DNA of 64,000 nucleotides from Nematostella vectensis. Lineage: Eukaryota > Cnidaria > Anthozoa > Actiniaria > Edwardsiidae. Within the stretch, counting starts at the first letter, position 1, and the number at the start of each line of letters is the position of its first letter. Positions 1-13,100 of this stretch are shown in pieces. The position numbers and the translations under genes are program-made. The DNA lies in contig NC_064042.1 in the NCBI RefSeq assembly GCF_932526225.1, positions 6,875,540 through 6,939,539 on the forward strand. The letters are read 5' to 3'. Below the pieces are notes generated by a model, which ran no database searches, had not been told where the DNA came from, and saw only the letters and a list, made by a program, of their open reading frames with translations.

Positions 1-733
1 TCTGGCACTGGGCGCGATTAACATCACTTTGCCTTGAGTCATCTTCCAATTTCCCGAAAACGATCAAACGTCGTTCTTTTCCTTAGTAATTTTTACTGTT
101 TTTACACATCTAGTCCAAGCTTTCTGTTCGAGTACTTTGCCATTACTGTAAGAGCTGGGCGCGTGTATAAGTCCTGCTAACATTTGACGATTGAACACCA
201 CTTTGCCTTGAGTCATCTCCCAATTTCCCGAAAAACGATCAAACGTCGTTTTCTTCCTAGTGATTGTTACACATCTAGTCCAAGCTTTCTGTTCGAGTAC
301 TCTGCGATTACTGTAAAATATGGGCGCGTCTATAAGTCCTGACAACATTTGACAAGTCAACACCGCTTTGCCGTGAGTCATCTTCCAATTTCCCGACAAC
401 GATCAAACGTCGTTCTTATACTTAGTAATTTTTACACATCTAGTCCATGCCTTCTGTTTAAGTACTCTGCGATTGCTGTAAGAGCTGGGCGCGTAAATGA
501 GTCCTGTTGCCTTGAGTCATCGTCCAATTTCCCGGAGACGATAAAAAATTGTTCTCACCTTTGGTTATTGTTTTTTACATTAGTCCACGCGGCGCTTTCT
601 GTACGAGTACTCTGCGATTACTGTAAGATCTTGGCGCGTCTATGAGACCTGCCAACATTCGACGAGTCAACACCACTTTGAGTCAACATCCAATTTCCCG
701 GAGACGATCAAACATTGGTCTCATCTTTAATAT
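1..733. repeat. Tandem array copying the 3' end of the PRRT-like gene
   Basis: Six related copies are marked by GGGCGCG at about 10, 155, 322, 487, 634 and 781, so the period varies between about 145 and 168 bp. The copy at 781 is the real coding end of the neighbouring minus-strand gene. The others carry degraded versions of the last roughly 25 codons (the RTY.RAQ and STRTES segments) followed by 3' flank. The copies have point changes and small gaps. The array continues past the left edge, so its full length is unknown. Confidence 0.85.
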
Positions 734-1810
734 CTAGTTCACGCTTTCTGTTCGAGTACTCTGCGTCTGTAAAGAGTGCTGGGCGCGTTTGTAAGTCCTG
801 ACAACAATCACATCATCACCAGTGTGTCTGGAAGACGAGGCCATCTCATTATTTCCTGAAGACGACACATCCTTCTGCGCAAGAACCCAGAGCAACAGTA
901 AACTCAAGCCTATCTCTAGCAACCGCTGAACCATGTTAAACCAAAGCCAAGGCCATGCTGCAACACTAGTCGCAGTTGAAAACACTCCGTACACTCCGCA
1001 GAGTCCGTAGATGTTCGTTGCACAAAGCAAAGTTCCACCGATAATCGCTGCGCAACATGTCGTGAATATTGGCCTGAGTCGCGATCTTGTCGCTGGCGAG
1101 CCATTAGCTCCTTGAAGCTTTTTCCAAAGAACTACAGCAATGTAAGTGTAAAAAGCTAACAGGAGAAGACTGGTTAGGACGTACAGTAGCTGGCATGCAA
1201 AGGTTAGCCAGGATTTGGTCGCTACATAAGCTACTGTGATCTCCGCTACGAAGACAAAACAAAAGTATGGTACAGTGGTAAGTGCGATGTTGCGGTTGGT
1301 GTACCAGTTCTGGAATCGCTGTTTAAGCATCATAGCATTCCTAAGTACTACAAACACTAAAGTGTAAGCGGTTATAATACAAGGTTGACCCAAGCCCCAT
1401 AATAGATTGACAGCAGCCCTGGGTGAAATTCCTCTCGAGTGGTTTATATCTATGCACAAGGAAAGACCTCGCGTTACCCCAAACAAGATTAACAAAACCA
1501 GGTTTACGACGTGTGCTTTCTTCTGCCGAAAGCTGTGGGACGTCTTGAGTTTGACGACAAGGACAAGCGAGAGTAGACCTATGAGAATGAATATTCCGCC
1601 AAGGGCGTACTGATAGAACTCCCAGGCAAAGCCCCACTCATTAATAGCCGAACTCCACTCGGGAAGCGGTTCGCCGACACTTTCCGGCTCCGAGTAACAT
1701 TCGAGATCACTTCTGGGTTCAGCACTAGTATTTGGGACCAGTTCTGGTTCTGGTTCGGATTCTGGAGTTTGACGCGGTTCGGCTTTCGGTTCAGGCTCGC
1801 TACTGCTCAT
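734..1810 (-). CDS. Seven-transmembrane PRRT3/PRRT4-like protein (single exon)
   Basis: A 358-residue protein from the ATG at 1810. An in-frame ATG at 1897 would add 29 residues, but the downstream start begins a Ser-Glu-Pro-rich tail and looks better. Residues 1 to about 60 are an acidic, proline-rich extracellular tail with SEPEP-type repeats. Then comes W-G-[FL]-A-W-E just before the first membrane segment, as in the 7-TM region of the PRRT3/PRRT4 family, and about seven hydrophobic helices follow. The cytoplasmic tail is Ser/Thr-rich. Family assignment rests on that membrane-entry motif and overall layout from memory. The biochemical role of this family is poorly known. No intron is needed. 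The last 25 codons are duplicated several times downstream in the adjoining array. A 7-TM orphan receptor of another family is the alternative. Confidence 0.72.
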   Translation of the reverse strand: MSSSEPEPKAEPRQTPESEPEPELVPNTSAEPRSDLECYSEPESVGEPLPEWSSAINEWGFAWEFYQYALGGIFILIGLLSLVLVVKLKTSHSFRQKKAHVVNLVLLILFGVTRGLSLCIDINHSRGISPRAAVNLLWGLGQPCIITAYTLVFVVLRNAMMLKQRFQNWYTNRNIALTTVPYFCFVFVAEITVAYVATKSWLTFACQLLYVLTSLLLLAFYTYIAVVLWKKLQGANGSPATRSRLRPIFTTCCAAIIGGTLLCATNIYGLCGVYGVFSTATSVAAWPWLWFNMVQRLLEIGLSLLLLWVLAQKDVSSSGNNEMASSSRHTGDDVIVVRTYKRAQHSLQTQSTRTESVN

Positions 1811-4158
1811 AGTTTGCTGTTGGTGTCTGATTAGAGCAATCTTGAATATATCACAAGTGAGGATTTCCAGCTCCTTCAGCAACACATACAACGTCAAGCT
1901 ACTATAATACGTTTAACTCCTTTTAAAGTCTTGATAATCACTTGCTTTACTCATTTATAATAAAATTAATTAAACCTTAAGTGGTCTTTAGCGACAAAAG
2001 CGGGCAGGAATATATCGGGCGAAAAAAAGCCATTTTCACCGCAGAGTGAAAAGACGTGTTGATTGCAAACACTCCTCTATTATGCATTGCTACCCATTCA
2101 GGCGTTGTTGTGTAGCGCTGTAGTTTCATTTTCCGAGTGCGAACAGTTTTCTCATTAATAATTACTCGTACCTTTTGAGTTTAACTTTTCTCAGACGTCA
2201 AGAAAAAACTTCATGTGAAGCCCTTCCACTTTTCGCCGTGTTGGAAGTGCTCTTCTCACACATTTATTTTCACTTCCAGTACTTCAATATTCTAAATTTG
2301 TCCGGCGAAATCTATCCCAACGACAGCATCGCCATTGGAAGCGTCTTTAGTTTTTGATAAACACGTCTCGCTGTATAGCGACGGCTGTATAGTCACGGTG
2401 GCTGCTTTTGATGGATATGCTTTACGGTGTAAACAGCTGTCACAAAATTAAAATTTCAGCAAATGTTTGCTGACAATTCATAAACATTTGTAAACGTTAA
2501 CGATTACTTCAATTGTATATTCAAGTTGCTTTTGTAAACACTGTTGGAGACTTGAATAGTTTAATACAATTCTTGCCAAGTGTTAGGGTTCGAGGATGTA
2601 GCTAAGGAGTAACTGCAATCAACTTGTTCACGCGATAAACTAGTGTACGCCATTTTCTGCGCGCGCTCTATTTTAAATTGCAACGTTCCTACGCTTACAT
2701 AGAATTATAGCCTCGACCAAACTAATAATACACTAATAATAATTTAACAATACATAATAATAATAATTGTCCAGACCAACAGGGTCCAAAGTCCGTTCTT
2801 AGTGATTCTTAAACACGTATCACTACACTTTCATTAGTAATTATTGTAATGTAAGGTGACATTTTAGCAGAAGAGCGAAATTACAAGTTTATTTTTCACG
2901 GGCGAAGACTTTGAGGGAGCCGAATATTTGCGATTGCTTTCAATTTTAATCATTTAATTTTGATTATTTCGGAAATTCTTTGGAGCTCAAAGTTGGACTC
3001 GGCCTCCAATTGTTTTTTCTTAATTGGACAGTACGGAGTCCTATTATATATACAAATATACATGAGAAAAGCAATTCTTACCAAGTCTCCGATAAGTCTT
3101 ATAAGAAAGAAAAGGGATATATGAAAAACAATAATAAAAATGTGAAAAAGGTAGCTGTGATAACAATAGTAAAAAGCACTAACAATGGTAAAATCTACAT
3201 ACAAATATAACTTACTTTGAAAATGAAACATTTTTTTAAATTTACTAGATAGAAAGGAAATATTAAGATGAATCATACAAATTATCAGTTTTGAATAAAA
3301 ATATATGATATATTAGCTTTGAGTCAGAAAGGAAGAAAATGGACATTCACTTCAACAACAGCAGCAAGAACAAATACCGATAAATTCAATGCAGAGAGAA
3401 AAAATGTAACTAATAAAGTAAAGAAAAAATCGTCCACAAGTATTGGCAATAACGGCTTTTAAACAGGTTATTTTCATAAAATTATTTTTTATATTTATAA
3501 AAAATCGCCAATCCGCTCAGACTACCAAAAGAAGAAAACACACAATGACGTGCACTTAAGATGGGAAAAAATCACATTATACGAGAAATTTAATTGTATA
3601 GATTTTCCAATGGTATACCAAAAATAACAAGATGACATCTGCAAACTCTTGCAAAACCAACCGAGATTTAAAACTAATGAAAGTATACGGATGTGCATGC
3701 TACGTTTCGGAAATCAACACTTTGGTAGGATTCCCAAGTTTCTAAATCAATACGAAACCTTCCGCGGAGCATAAATTTCCATTTCCTGTAATATAAAGTG
3801 CATCTTTCAATCTTTAAATTGCATTTTAATCGCGCAGTCGATGACTTCGTATTGAGGACTACATAGTCGAGAAATAACAGAAGGTGCATTCAAAATCCGA
3901 CATTCAGCATTGTATCAAAATATTTAAAGACAATATCTTCCATCCGTGTCAAAAACTAATTCTTATTGAATACTGGCACATTAGAATAAGGTATCCACCA
4001 TTCATGACATCAATGTCGTCATGATTCGAGACACAACACTTCCAGTTTACACCATGAGCGTAATCATGACGTCATTTTGAGACCATGATGTCATGATCAT
4101 GCACGTAATAGTACGTCATTGAAACAAAATGACGTCATGCATGTTCCATGGCGTTATA
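1811..4158. other. Intergenic region between PRRT-like and PANK4 3' end
   Basis: AT-rich sequence holding the putative promoter of the PRRT-like gene and the 3' flank of PANK4. I see no convincing exon, RNA gene or mobile element. The open frames here are short, of low complexity and lack splice context. The right end carries a cluster of CRE-like palindromes listed separately. Confidence 0.5.
4014..4140. promoter_or_regulatory. Cluster of CRE-like palindromes
   Basis: Two perfect TGACGTCA palindromes (4067-4074 and 4130-4137) lie among related CATGACATCA, ATGTCGTCATGA and ACGTCA half sites. They are immediately 3' of the PANK4 stop codon. The sites could bind CREB/ATF-type bZIP factors, or be a degenerate simple repeat of a TGACGTCAT unit. 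No function is shown by the sequence alone. Confidence 0.4.
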
Positions 4159-7100
4159 TTATGTTGCTGACAAGGGCTGTGCGACTCTCTCGAACTTGAA
4201 TACTACGCTATACATGTTACCGCCAAGTCTCTCGGCGAGCCATCGATTCTTGATAACAGCGAGCTTTATCGAGTCGCACGTGAACCTCGCGTGGAAGTTG
4301 GTGTGTATGCACCTAAACAGAAATGTGTGTCACGTAAACAGTGTATGTTTCGTTCTGATGCTGCTCACGTGTTGTTCACGTGATGCGCATCCTTTACCTC
4401 CAAATGCCTTCCAGCAACACGAGGTACATCATACATTCCACAATTTGTTCACGTGGTGCGCGTCCATACCTTCCCATTCCTTCCAGCAACACAAGGTCAG
4501 CATCATCATACACGCCACGTGCTATCACGTGTAGTTCACGTGATGCGCGTCCCTACCTTCCCATGCCTTCCAGTAACACAAGGTTAGCTTCATCATACAT
4601 GCCACGTGTTATCACGTGTTGTTCACGTGGTGCGCGTCCCTACCTTCCCATGCCTTCCAGTAACACATGGTCAGCATCATCATACATGCCACGTGTTATC
4701 ACGTGTTGTTCACGTGGTGCGCGTCCATACCTTCTCATGCCTTCCAGTAACACATGGTCAGCATCATCATACACGCCACGTGTTATCACGTGTTGTTAAC
4801 GTGGTGCGCATCCCTACCTTCCCATGCCTTCCAGTAACACAAGGTCAGCATCATCATACACGCCACGTGTTATCACGTGTTGTTCACGTGGTGCGCATCC
4901 CTACCTTCATATGCCTTCCAGTAACACAAGGTCAGCATCATCATAATGCCACGTGTTATCACGTGTTGTTCACGTGATGCGCGTCCCTACCTTCCCATGC
5001 CTTCCAGAAACACAAGGTCAGCATCATCATACATGCCACGTGTTATTACGTGTTGTTAACGTGGTGCGCGTCCCTACCTTCCCATGCCTTCCAGTAACAC
5101 AAGGTCAGCATCATCATACACGCCACGTGTTATCACGTGTTGTTCACGTGGTGCGCGTCCCTACCTTCTCATGCCTTCCAGAAACACAAGATCAGCATCA
5201 TCATACATGCCACGTGTTATCACGTGTTGTTCACGTGGTGCGCGTCCCTACCTTCCCATGCCTTCCAGTAACACAAGTTCAGCTTCTGCACAGCTCGCAG
5301 CAAGGTCAGCGTCTATCCTTCGCAGATCGAGACATGGAGAACCAACACCTGATGCCATGGCAACCAGTCGCCCAGACTTCACGGCGGACCTAAGAGGTGG
5401 CAAAACAGGTTTTACAGGATAGTTTTGTTCGGTTTATTGGATTTTGTCATTTGGGGATGCAAAAAGCATTGTGAGTTTTTAATTTATCCGTCCATTTTTT
5501 CTTGGAAGGGTATGGGCGAAGAAACCAGCACAATCTAAAGTGCTTTAGACTCCTTCGCAGCCCCCAGTGGTCGGAGTCACACAACGCGGGGATAGTCACA
5601 GGGAAAAGTCATGTCGTTCTTGTTTACTTACTTGAGTGCAGGACAAAGCTTGGCGAGGCGTTCAATCAGGATCACCAGCTCGCCATGCATGACGTCGTTA
5701 AGAGCTGGGTAGGAATTGGCTGCTAGGATCACCTGTGGGGGAGGGCATGGTACATAAAAATCCATCCAAAGATCCTGTACATTTACAACTCATATCATAA
5801 GAAACAAGGACGGCAACAGCAGAAAACAATGAGAAGAGCAAGAGACCAAAGAGCAAGAGACGGGAAATACACTGTCTCATTTCCGCGCGGGTTTTCTTAC
5901 ATAACAGGGGACAGTTCCTGGAATGCAGGTTGGCGCTAACCCAGGGATAAATACACGGCCATCTTGACATTTGATTGGATAAAAGGGGCATTCATCCCTG
6001 GGTTAGCGTAATTACTTTCTAGGAACCCGGCCCAGACTTATAGTTTACCTTTGTCCCACGAGAGACCAGCTCTCTCACAAAAGGCATGACACCAAGAATG
6101 ATATCTACACCACTGTTATCCACGAACACCACGGCAAGCTTGTAGGGTGGGCCCTGTAGGCAGATAACGGACGCTAGCTAGGTTATGGGTCATCCAAATG
6201 AGTGAGAAAACACCACGGCAAGCTTGTAGGGTGGGCCCTGGAGGCAGATAACGGACCCTAGCTAGGTTATGGGTCATCCAAATGAATGAGAAAACACCAC
6301 GACAAGCTTATAGGGTGGGCCCTGTAGACAGATAACGGACGCTAGCTAGGTTATGGGTCATCCAAATGAATGAGAAAACACCACGGCAAGCTTGTAGGTG
6401 GGCCCTGGAGGCAGATAACGGACGCTAGCTAGGTTATGGGTCATCCAAATGAGTGAGAAAACACAACGGCAAGCTTGTAGGGTGGGCCCTGGAGGAAGAT
6501 AACGAACGCTAGCTAGGTTATGGGTCATCCAAATGAGTGAGAAAACACCACGACAAGCTTATAGGGTGGGCCCTGGAGGCAGATAACGGACGCTAGCTAG
6601 GTTATGGGTCATCCAAATGAGTGAGAAAACACCACGACAAGCTTATAGGGTGGGCCCTGGAGGCAGATAACGGACGCTAGCTAGGTTATGGATTATCCAA
6701 ATGAGAAAGAAAACACCACGACAAGCTTATAGGGTGGGCCCTGTAGACAGATAACGGACGCTAGCTAGGTGATGGGTCATCCAAATGAATAAGAAAACAC
6801 CACGGTAATCTTTAGACATTTTATGATTTGAGATATCACTGATTACAGCCAAAGGCGTTTCTTCACAAGCGACAAATTTTCACGCACGCCCATTCTCAAG
6901 ATACTATAGGTTTCTATAAGGTACTGATTTATTGTTAGGTTAATACCCCATTCACACCAAAAATTTAAACATGTTTAAAGGTTAACTAAACGTTTTTAGA
7001 ATTTGGCCCGTTCACACCGCGCGCTCCCCCAACTAAACAGGTCTTAAACGTGTTTAATCTAAACTACCTCGCGAGGTAGTTTAAACTGTGTGTAACCAAG

Positions 7101-10100
7101 ATGACGGCCAAAAATTAGTGCACGAAGAGGGGGCGGACGTGGGGACACCAGTGAAGACACGTTTTAATAATCAAGTGGGGCAGGAAAACGTTCAGCAGTG
7201 GCTAAAAGGTTGTACGAGAAAAAAAAAAAACAAGAGAGAGAGGGGAATTTGTGCATTATCAGTCAACAAACCACAAACATTTACATTTTAACACTCAAAA
7301 CATTATATTTGAGAGATAAATGTGTCTAAAAAGTTAAAAAAGAAGAACCACCAGTTTAAGTTAAACCATGTTCAGTTAAACTGGTTTAGTTGGTCTGAAT
7401 GGGGTATAAGAGACCAAGAAGTTAAATTTTAGACCCGGCGGAAAGTCTTTCAGTCTATAAAAAAAAACTTTTCAAAATATGCTGACCTTCGTTCTTGATA
7501 TCCATTCATCAAGATCGTCTTTAAGCCATGGGCGAGCTATCACAGAGGGGAATCATTGCCTTTAAAATTGACGTATGCAACTACACACCGGAAAGTGGAG
7601 CAAACAACCAGACAAAGGCCTTACCCTCGAGTCTGTCCATCGCTGTATCAAATCCAAGAAGATTTTTTTCCATTAAACTGTGGAAGAGTAAAACGCAAGG
7701 TCACGCAATTCACACTTTCCGAGCTTTTATAGAGAATGTCTTCAAGACTTTATATAAAATAGTGCATGGGATGACGTTGGGTGCATATCCACAGGATGTT
7801 GTATTTCCTGTTTCAATTACTCGTCGCAAAATCAGTTCGTCGCTACATACTATCAATGGAATCAAATGCCTTTTTAAAAGTGACTTAAAGGGGTTCACCA
7901 TACCTGATGCATTGTACCTCTTTTGACACCAGCAAAAGCCACTAACACTTGTCGAATTCTCAATAATATTTATTTAAAGCGTGCAGAGGAGGAGAATACC
8001 TTATGAAGTCGCAGAAATGTCTCAATATAGGATATTTAGGACGTTACTGAAGAAAAAAAAAAATTACTTCGGGAAGTGTAAGTTGGCCTTTTTCTTAACA
8101 TAGACTGGGTTGATTGCATCAATTATCACCAAATTACAAAAAAAGTGCAGTTATCAATGTTTTTACTCAGATACTTCTCTTGCTGGGTTGATCTAATCAA
8201 TTATCATCAAAAGTACAAGAAAGTGCAGAAATCGATGTTCTTACTCGGATACTTCTCTTGCACCCCAGTCGAACACATTTCCCGCGAGCATGCCTCGTAC
8301 TAGCGCGATCTGACGCTGTTCGGATTCCATCTTGTCCAATTCCCTAATTCTCCGGGTGAACATTTTTAGTGCCTCCTCATTTTCTTGTTGCTTCAGCTGT
8401 CAAAAATCATGACGTTAGTAAAAAGAATATATACATTGACCGACGACGCTTAGTACGTCTCTTTTAACTATACGATCATGTACAACACCAGGGGTCGATC
8501 GTCGGCTGTTCCGTAGTTAAGTTACAAGTTTTCATACAACTGTTATGTCAGCACTATTTGTTGTCTTTTGTTCAATAAGAGATCATGCAGTATTCGGAAA
8601 CTCATCGACACTATTTGTTGTGTATTTTGTTCAATTAGTGATCGTGCAGGGTTCGGTAGCTCTTCGACAAGATTTGTTACGTCTCTCGTTCAAGTGATCG
8701 TGTAGTGTTTGAAAACTTATCGGCACAATTTGTTGTCTTTTGTTCAAAAACGTGATCGTGAAGTATTCGATAACTTATCGGTGCTATTTGTTACGTCTTG
8801 TTCAAGTGATCGTGCAGTGACACTCGTCGGTATGTCTTAATCGATAGGTAATCGCCCAGTTTTTTACCTCTGCGTATGGGTCGGGGAAGTCAAATTCATT
8901 AAGGCACTGTTCTCTTGTGTCCAGCAGACTATGAACGGTGAGGGCGCCAAACGCGCTACGAAAACAAACACAGAACTGTGTGTTAAAACTGTTTACTTGA
9001 TAACCGATGACATCAAAACGGGAGATGGTAATCATTCTATAAGCGACTGATTAAAAGTCAAACAGGGAAGGGGGGATCACCAAGGTGGAGAGCAAATAGA
9101 TTCCACATCCAAATGATCAGGAGAGGATACAAGTAGAGGGAAATGATGAGGAACTTCTCTTTGTGATATCCAATTGGCTGATGACACAGCACTTTTTTTC
9201 TATAGCGATGACGGCCGCAAAGAATTCTGTTTACTTGTTTCCATATCAAGTAGATCGACTCTTACCAAGGTTGCCGATACAGTGTCAAAAGCCTATTTTT
9301 GTATTTAGTACGAAACTTCTCGGCTCGCTCATGCACATCTGGGGAATTCCGCTGACTCCAAATCGCTCGCTCAACAACCTAAACAATTAGACAGACGCAA
9401 CAAGTTTGATCAATTGAAAGCAAATAGATCTTAGCTATAACTCGTGGCCCAGTCAACTTTGCAAAGGATATCAAACGGTTCAGTCGTTAAAAATTCAGCT
9501 TCAATAAACGCATACAAGCATTGCTAGCCCCTGAGAGCGCTTTCTTTACTTTATGTTACTTGGCGATCGGGAGCTGCTCGTGTTGCTGTCGGGAACACTT
9601 CGTGATACGATCAAGAGTAGTTTCTGATGATTTCAGGTGTACTTCGTAATCTGATCAGGAACGAAGCATGTTGCCGGAAATTAATCATGACCTTATCGGG
9701 AGTAGCTAGTGATGGCATCGGGAGTATACTATACGTCATTTTAGCTACACATGTCGTTGGCATTATTGCCTTGTATCTTTCCACTATTAGGCCAGTTTTA
9801 GAATACTGCGCGCCTGTTTTCCACAATGCCCTCCCAGCATATCTCAGTGACGAGATCGAGAGAGTGAAGAAAAGAGTAATGTCCATTGTGTCACCACAAG
9901 CTAACTACCAGGACTGCCTTGCCAGCTATGGCTTACAGACTTTGAAGGACAGACGGGGCGAACTCTGTCTTAATCTGTTCTCGTCTATTTCCACCTGCCC
10001 TAACCATAAGCTAGCGAACATCTTACCACCTAAGAACCAGTGTAGTTATAGTCTTAAACAATCCAGAACATTCTCAATTCCGCGCTGCCGAACCGAACGT

Positions 10101-13100
10101 TTTAGGCGATCTTTCATCCCGGCCATGGCATCCAGTTGCACCACTAAATTTAACGTATAAGCCTAACTGAACATATCATATTCGCTCATTTTATAGTATA
10201 TAGCTTTCCTCTTATCATAGTCGCATTTTAGTCTATTACCTGTAATATACATACATATAGTTATATTTTTATTTATTTTTTTTTTTATTTTTACTCGATG
10301 TAAATTGCGCAATTCAGTGTTTTTTTAGCTGCCATGCAATCTTTTTGAAATAAACTATCTATCTATCTATCTATCTGGAAGTTATTCGTGATTTGATCGG
10401 GAGCAGCGTATGATGTTGACGGAAGTACTTCGTGTTATGATCGGAGCCAAGGTTCAAAAGTTTTTACCTTATCGAGGGCCGCGCCGAAGCAGTCTAACCA
10501 GTACTGCCGGGCGGCGGCGTCTGCGGTCAAATCCTCGGTATCGGGTAGATAATCCCCCGGAGATGCAAGAAGAGGAAAGGGAACGAGCTGGCAGGGAATT
10601 TGGTCAATCTCGAGAACGTCGCACTGGGGAACAAAAACGTGCGAGATAATTTTGTCAAGCATGGGAAAGCAAGACTGTTTGTGGTCTTGCGACACCCCCC
10701 CCCCCCCCCTAGAATGTCGCTCACCTGCATATTCTCTGGCGTTGCAGATCGTTTGGTCGGGGGAGCCTCGGGCAAGCCCGAGCTACCTGCATAGTTTTCT
10801 CCCCAGGTCAACAGTCGAAAGGGAAGGTTCTCTGCGGAAGAAAAAATATTTTACCAATCGTCTCACAGTGGCATTAATTTTATAGGTTTTTTTTCACTGG
10901 GGGTAGGAACCACAGCCGCTGGGGCAGTAAACAAAAAAAATACAGAAATTCCATTTTTTTTTATTGGTGTACCATATACTCAGAATCCATAAGATGTAAT
11001 AGAACTCCACAATATTAACACTATGTGGAAAAGTTTTGAATGGCAAGACTTATTGAAAGCTAAGAGCGGTAACGTTAAGGGAAAGGGGGCCCGAAAACCC
11101 ATCCTTCAAAGAGTAGAGCGTCATAGTATGTTATCATAGCCGGCACTCGTGACATCATAGACCGTTCTTGTGGAGGATGGAATAGTAATGATGTCCTTAA
11201 TGAAATCATAGTGATGTGTTGACGTCTTACCGTCTTCCTCGGCCCCCTTGAGAAAGGCACCAATGGCCCCGAGGTACCCTTCATGTCGAAGGAACAGCGC
11301 CTGCTGACTGCCCTGAGGTAAAAACAATACCAACTGTGTGAGGGGTATTGTCCAGTTGTGCTACAACCCTTTTTTAAGACCGTACCGAGTAATAAAAGAA
11401 CTTGAGGGATTCGGAAAAGCTAAGCAAAATTAAATAGCAGACATTCATAAACATACTAGAAAAGCCCATCTGTATTTAGAGTCCAAACACTTTTCCAAGT
11501 ATAGTATAAAAAATAATGATTATAGAACACAAAACCACCATTCTCACCTTAGACCAGTAGTTGATGCCGTATGTAATGGTGTGCATGGTCGCAGGAATGC
11601 CACGGATGAAGAATCCGCTAAAGAAAATTCGCTTGATGTTGTAAAGCCGAGCGTGAAGGGACGCGATCTGTGTGGAAGGTGGGAACATCATAAAAACATA
11701 AATACCGACATCATCATTTTCTTCATCATCATCGCCATCATTGTTATCATCATTATCATCTTTGTCTTTATTACAACAAAACCCACCATCCCCACCTCCA
11801 TCATCAACGTCATAGCAATCATCCTCAAACATCATCCATATCATTGCAATATTTTTTCCATACAACAAAAAACACTATTACCATCAGCACCACCATTATA
11901 ACCGTCAACATCGTCATCTTCATCATCATCCCCATGATCATTATTGCCATCCTAATAATGATGATATCCTTCTTTATCATCAACGCCACCATCATCTTCA
12001 TCACCATCAACCACCTGAAAAGAAGGCAAAAGCTCATCTTCTTTAAAGCACAATTTGCACCATCCAAACTGTTACCTGAGCAATGTCATTACTGATCATG
12101 AGCAGCAGACACTTGGCAATATCACTCTCACCAAAATTGTGAGCTACAAAGATATAAATATAAACGTTACGAGAAGATCAAAGAAATTAGAAATGAAATG
12201 GAAATAAGCAACAACGCAACATACATATTATTCGAATAACAACGTCATATCATCCATAATTCTTCAAGTATACATTATATTATATGCATGACTTATGATA
12301 ACTTGCGAGGCCTCCTTCACCCCTTATACATTTTAAAATTCTATGCTAATCTGCCAAATACTTTACACCGTGGCCACTAATGCATCAACGGTCTGCAAAT
12401 GTGCTTACCCGTTACTAGTAAATTACATAACAGGGTTTTGGTCATTGGTATATTTAAGTATTGGGTAGTATTGTGTGTAAAGTGTTTCTTGTGTACTCCT
12501 GAGGCTCAGGGAATCGGGTGAGAGATCCACACATCATCAAAAGTAAACAAAACGTTGTATTGCATTGAATATTACCATCTTGTCCGTCTCTAAAAGAGCG
12601 CATAGCTTTTCCAAAACTACAAGCCGTCAAATCTCCAGGCAGTCCCATTTCAGTGTAAGCACCGCCATAAATGTCCCTCACCTATGGTAAGAATAAATAA
12701 AAAGCAGCAAATTTCGATAAATTAGCTAGAGAATTTCACATCTTTCAGAATAACACATTTCTTCCACTCTTACTTGCTTGCCTTTTAATACAGTCGAGGT
12801 GCCAAAGAGTCAAAATGTTATTGCTTGAATGAGAACTGACTTAGTTTAATATAATTGTGCTTTGTTCGAATTCCATACCAGGACATCCTCATCCCTTTGT
12901 GCTAGCACAGTCTTTATATTTTAGTCTCAGGTGCAGCACTTTTTGGGAGAAATGGTATCCTAACTAAAAGACAACCTTTAAACAGCCTTTGAGGCAGCAT
13001 TGTGTTTAACAGGGGCAAATCTACAGAAGGGGCTGTTGGTGTCGCAACCCACTGTTTAAGAGTGAAAAAATGTGAAAAGAGTCATCTCATTTTTATGCCA

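Noticed and set aside
64-645. Two overlapping open frames on opposite strands
   Set aside because: Both arise from the array of decayed PRRT 3'-end copies.
4380-5422. Overlapping plus-strand frames of 112-146 codons
   Set aside because: By-products of the 87-bp array, antisense to the PANK4 exon 21 junction copies.
11581-12095. Ile/Met-rich frames on both strands
   Set aside because: ATC-repeat low complexity within PANK4 introns.
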